IMG/VR virus record: IMGVR_UViG_3300034071_002103
Location: 1 to 31,915 of that record
DNA from: a virus
Length of the DNA stretch: 31,915 nt
Reading direction: 5' to 3' (one strand)
Of this stretch, positions 30,201 through 31,915 are shown one piece after another. The position numbers and the translations under genes are program-made. The number at the start of each line of letters is the position of its first letter. The stretch's first letter is position 1. The notes beneath the pieces are model-generated. The model saw only the letters and a program-made list of their open reading frames with translations, made no database searches and had not been told where the DNA came from.

Positions 30201-31915
30201 TAGCCAATTAAAATTACCTGAAAAGAAATAATCTAAATGGGATATACCATTGGAAAGTGTTTTATCTTTAAATTTTTTAGTTATTCTTTCTTTTACTGTA
30301 TTTTGAAAGTTGTCATAAGGTTTTTTAAATAATTCTACAGATTGCCAGTTATATTCTCTAATAGACTCTCTCCATTTAGACAATTCTATTGTATCAGAAT
30401 TACCAGTAGTATTATAAGATATGTTATCAAAAGCTTTATCTATATCACCAAATACTAATTCTCTTAGTTTATTATAATCTATACCTCTATGTTCTGCATA
30501 TTTTCTAACATTTTCTTCTTTTGAAGAAGGTTTAAAATAACCTTTAGAATCTAAATAATATGCAATAAGACCCCTAAGTTTGTCTGCTGAAAATAAAGTA
30601 TAGTCTATAGTTACAACCTCTTTCCATCCATATTTTAATTTTTTTTCTATCCACCCACTTCTATCATAATTCTTAAAAGAAACTCCTTGTAGAGGTATAC
30701 CTGTTATTTTTTCTACTTCTTGTAAAAAACCAAGTTTAGGTAATTCAAATTTAATTTTATTTTGTAATAAAATAGAAGCATTAATATTAGTAGAGTCTTC
30801 TGGAGAATAGGTAGTATTAATATAATCCCACATATCTTTAGGAAAAGATTCTAAAAATCCTTCTATTTTATCTAAATTAATCTTTAAATTAGTCTCTTCA
30901 GGGTTAAGGAATTTTAAAGCATCGTATAAGTATTTTTTTGCTTGAGCTACATATTTATTTTTAGATGGTTTTAGTCTGTATAAAGTAAACCCTATACTTC
31001 TATTTGCACTAAAAACCTTAGTTGGTGTAAACTCTAAACCATACTTTTCTGATATACCTTTTTTAACATCTTTAGATACATGTAAAACCCTAACATTTTC
31101 AGCAATAACCTCACCTGTTTTTTCATTTGTTATATTATACAGATTAGATTTTTTATTATTGTTTACTTTTGAATAATGATAATCCTCGTACTCATTAAAT
31201 GCATTAAATTTACCTTTAACTTCACTATCTTTTTTATATCTTGTAATTTTTTTTTCTACTCTGAATTCTTTTGGAAACTCACCTTCTCTATTTAATAAAA
31301 AAGAGAATCTTTCAGCATCCCTTTTATTTAAAAATACATAAGATTGACCACCTTTAATTGTTAAGTCTTCCTCTTCTTGTTCATTTAATATTTGATATTC
31401 TACTGTAGATTGTAAGTTTTCTATCTCTTTTTCTGGTAAGTTATCTAATTCTTGTAAAGATCTACCTGGTTCTTGAAATAAAGTACTTTGTGTACCTTGT
31501 GTAATATTAGGCTTAATATTAGTAGAAGTTCTTGTAAAAGGTTCATCATTCTCAAAATACTCTCTATTTTCTTGTATTTCTTGACTAAGAGTTTCTTTTG
31601 ATTTTACTTCTTCTTTTTGTTTTGCTTCTTCCTCTACTTGTTTTTGAAGTTCGTATATTTCTTTAGAATCATCTGTTGCATTTATAAGATTTAATTGATT
31701 ATCAGTAGGTTCTATTTTGACCATACCTCTACCAGTAGCATCAAAACCTGGATAAGCTACTTTTCCTATATTTTTATAACCATCATTAATAACAGTATTA
31801 ATTGCATCAGCTACTGTTTTAGAAACCCCTGTTGAGGTTTTTAAGTTTATTTTTTTAGAGGGACTATCTAAAATACTAATAAGACCAAAATTACCATCTT
31901 TTTTATAAGAAAACC
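24234..31915 (-). CDS. giant multidomain protein: zincin plus PD-(D/E)XK nuclease, 5' end outside window
   Basis: The minus-strand frame is open to the right edge, so this is a 5'-partial gene of at least 2559 codons; the Met at 31724 is internal (GRGMVKIEPTD). Numbered from that Met, an acidic, Gln/Glu-rich linker is followed by a zinc metallopeptidase-like domain with HEPFH at 572-576 and a downstream YKEFTAF that may supply the third ligand. A PD-(D/E)XK nuclease-like core follows: GTEIH at 1176, GTID with Asp1254, D1268-W-K1270, then QLALYKQA. Next come about 1000 residues of long charged helices, a hydrophobic segment at about 2358-2377 followed by GGDDDD, and a basic C-terminus. Such composite 'polyvalent' proteins are usually packaged in the virion and ejected with DNA. 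I found no RNA polymerase DxDGD motif in this part. Role in the virion is inferred. Confidence 0.8.
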   Translation of the reverse strand, partial: FSYKKDGNFGLISILDSPSKKINLKTSTGVSKTVADAINTVINDGYKNIGKVAYPGFDATGRGMVKIEPTDNQLNLINATDDSKEIYELQKQVEEEAKQKEEVKSKETLSQEIQENREYFENDEPFTRTSTNIKPNITQGTQSTLFQEPGRSLQELDNLPEKEIENLQSTVEYQILNEQEEEDLTIKGGQSYVFLNKRDAERFSFLLNREGEFPKEFRVEKKITRYKKDSEVKGKFNAFNEYEDYHYSKVNNNKKSNLYNITNEKTGEVIAENVRVLHVSKDVKKGISEKYGLEFTPTKVFSANRSIGFTLYRLKPSKNKYVAQAKKYLYDALKFLNPEETNLKINLDKIEGFLESFPKDMWDYINTTYSPEDSTNINASILLQNKIKFELPKLGFLQEVEKITGIPLQGVSFKNYDRSGWIEKKLKYGWKEVVTIDYTLFSADKLRGLIAYYLDSKGYFKPSSKEENVRKYAEHRGIDYNKLRELVFGDIDKAFDNISYNTTGNSDTIELSKWRESIREYNWQSVELFKKPYDNFQNTVKERITKKFKDKTLSNGISHLDYFFSGNFNWLNINFNNISGQYYMSDMETEADTGFDVKMVGFANPFELKTYKKPEPGKNFLEEKEVFNRLAAILHEPFHALHALSYGTEEELQLRKAFDNLYNTNFGKEMMNQVFGSGYNQKQQISYDTLYKEFTAFATQLMLYPKEWITKTDLRSNDIYDFVEKVQTLQDKTYEEIVRTQQKIGTTKKTITEEEQIKLTFLEKLYNYLVSALNKIIPLSKKFFDVIADSKLVEKTVIEDVFGETEETVTKTLKLPENIKKAKEEFLSSMEDLKSAINTLMQIDSKLFSPDNINKFFNKDQFNQELGRAEQPTIKPGIEELFENDSNQNNETSIDTNIDTEVRKILNTPIIIEQEATPTKDNVIDDLVEVKESEVKKKLQEILKILGITIERDADLPKDTLAKVDMLQKLISFSKGELTEDNFTEEVIHLIINIIEQKDPTLYDKMISEIWKFGIYKEVLDNYKDDPEYQTKEGKPDIAKLKKEAVVKLLVAKLVDNTNINDTKNIFGALWDKVSDFITNLFSKIPAYQRDLFEEFANDIVTKDNLINKEDVDKLGDGVFYSKKMSKANIFSSTMAKTKKAFGVASVEDYHLIIPSLKDSKEIFDLLKKINEETSLVVAREINPETSKEEEVTYYVTGTGMKKRVSTVLNEIKTNIGNYKTIDETEITAFIKEEKMKKGTEIHSTIEEIIGRHIDKETGFLKITPEDRPQNITIPEKYYNILEKHLKERLISYPKDTRFMVETKIVNEVYGYAGTIDFLAILPTGQVDILDWKSMDLSYNIGGKSMKREDVHALTKQVHRQQLALYKQALLSVGVKNFRQTRTIPIIVENTTKKINKSKSFEDPKNLVIRLTSLEIGNVDPNKEAKSYLLPISTSNEEVFDDFTGKPISFLNALIEKLEAYKAHSLEQRAQSTTLDRDRLLDQIQRTDKTIQELRSKKTTNLLITVFEDELFNINELSKKTFSFLEDNKNLSDLTPEQQQELRLYFDKMYENHNFLSSFLKVFPTLGELETIHKDMSPELVKSINSVKAKITISEEKLTVAVTKTMNQVGTILGIDDNVSDIDVKSSTMINSYSLYSRPELSLQMFTRLQKMINYLKEQEVQSFDSKMEKLMVGLQSWVKTNKTNLEGVYSKVYDKVNRRLIYKYKKEYFQTLFDKKEEAIKKHRDIIKGVSIQLSSKERITQISKEYRAYITPFIKENYDIKKYVQLYEEAYKAYKEVVDNYIFDADPFENADIQAKKLEEWEYRHNIFTNPKALQTSGFNKNELLFQTINEDKWISDEYRELLKPENKEVFDFYNQLQDILTDAKDSGMIESLNNLPEVKNDSFKMFTYLKAGLFKNYILSKFYAFYDRFLTDTYSSQNISDPFTNKDKKKIRSKYNNTFFLKRKPLESPEAYQERYNKEKVLYDMSLSKDLFYIFSVFGHHVIEYKILKEYESRFQLLSIVENNKTKEINTDNSKGNITLPLDDSGMPYYDDNKKLGITEGDKGTLRDLNRHIDYYLYNDKLAPKGALMNIVNWLYSLTTQVNLGFTYTAPLTNLVAGLTNSTLTNNTYYNSSDFQNSILPAIKDKNTAVNVKNFTKLNKMFNPFVEMSDQVYTTNKYKTTEKRYINVTKASLFLYSAGDHIIQSKIIASIYYGTTVDENNNIISVEDFINNKYPDRYNLPKEERIKLAKKIDKEIKEYKKTNSLYNLVSTNSLNLDAKNNILLTSIIEDTIAKTLGNYSEQDINTFMTKWWAKFVTQHKKWLGETIATRLEPFNVNKNTNLLEWGRMRLSLDLLFASYGKHIPFLVFHNMSSVLPEIVRKSVNKNNTITLEDIAKERYKVMQVEFFKKTSKNLKVTEAEFIRFYVRQYENSLKEAKSLLTLFLLAKFILPFIVGGDDDDNKEKDTYRTTLDIVIVVLTRSLREQSFVFNPEQLKIMLLQGPIPTIGTAWNLIDSYIYAPLKETYFTLTGDDEALKTNRVIDKQLNATPAKGINKIVKQISPSYRKLLDARRPKIQ

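Noticed and set aside
1-31915. Alternative genetic code with TAG read as an amino acid, as in some crAss-like phages
   Set aside because: TAG ends several genes at sensible places (for example 2972, 11190, 14217, 14679, 23553) with a new gene starting right after, and no conserved gene is interrupted by TAG.
24234-31915. crAss-like virion RNA polymerase within the giant gene
   Set aside because: No DxDGD-type catalytic motif was seen in the visible part. The acidic GGDDDD near the C-terminus follows a hydrophobic segment and does not fit.
1-31915. tRNA genes, CRISPR arrays, insertion sequences
   Set aside because: No cloverleaf-like segments, spaced direct repeats or transposase signatures were noticed; nearly all sequence is protein-coding. 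A covariance-model tRNA search was not possible here.

Overview
The window is a strongly AT-rich stretch of a double-stranded DNA phage genome. It is most likely a crAss-like phage (Crassvirales) of a Bacteroidetes host. The reasons are inferential: a PolA-type polymerase followed by an SSB-like protein, a short DnaB-type helicase, a spore-photoproduct-lyase-like radical SAM protein, FEN, RecA, ligase, dUTPase and ribonucleotide reductase on one strand; a convergent giant multidomain gene on the other strand; almost no Shine-Dalgarno sequences but AT-rich leaders; and promoter matches to the Bacteroides TTTG-N19-21-TAnnTTTG consensus. TAA, TAG and TGA all act as stops, so there is no sign of stop-codon reassignment.

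Positions 1-23768 are a dense plus-strand block with almost no intergenic space. Positions 1-4791 are the replication core: PolA (5' end outside the window), SSB-like protein, a terminator, a winged-helix protein and a DnaB-type helicase. Positions 4791-6730 hold a radical SAM (SPL-like) gene whose 5' end appears to have been broken and partly duplicated around an inserted homing endonuclease. Positions 6752-9335 carry small unknown genes, a small protein with a Rieske [2Fe-2S] motif and a 5'-3' exonuclease. A strong candidate promoter with a dyad centred on its -33 box lies at 9352-9393. It precedes a recombination/nucleotide-metabolism run (RecA, dNTP pyrophosphohydrolase-like, ATP-dependent DNA ligase, metallophosphoesterase, dUTPase, B12-dependent class II ribonucleotide reductase, NinG/HNH-like protein). 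Positions 17959-23553 are an accessory cluster with two glycosyltransferases, two methyltransferases, a Cys-rich protein and a tandem-repeat protein. One methyltransferase is fused in frame behind a GIY-YIG homing endonuclease.

A bidirectional-looking terminator at 23778-23814 separates this block from convergent minus-strand genes: a 98-aa protein with its own candidate promoter, and a giant gene (24234 to beyond the right edge, at least 2559 codons). The giant protein carries a HExxH zincin motif, a PD-(D/E)XK nuclease-like domain, long helical stretches and a hydrophobic C-terminal segment. This suggests a virion-packaged 'polyvalent' ejection or cargo protein.

The genes fit together as a self-sufficient replication and precursor-supply programme (polymerase, helicase, SSB, FEN, ligase, RecA, RNR, dUTPase) with mobile endonucleases at two sites and a sugar/methyl-transfer module of unknown target.
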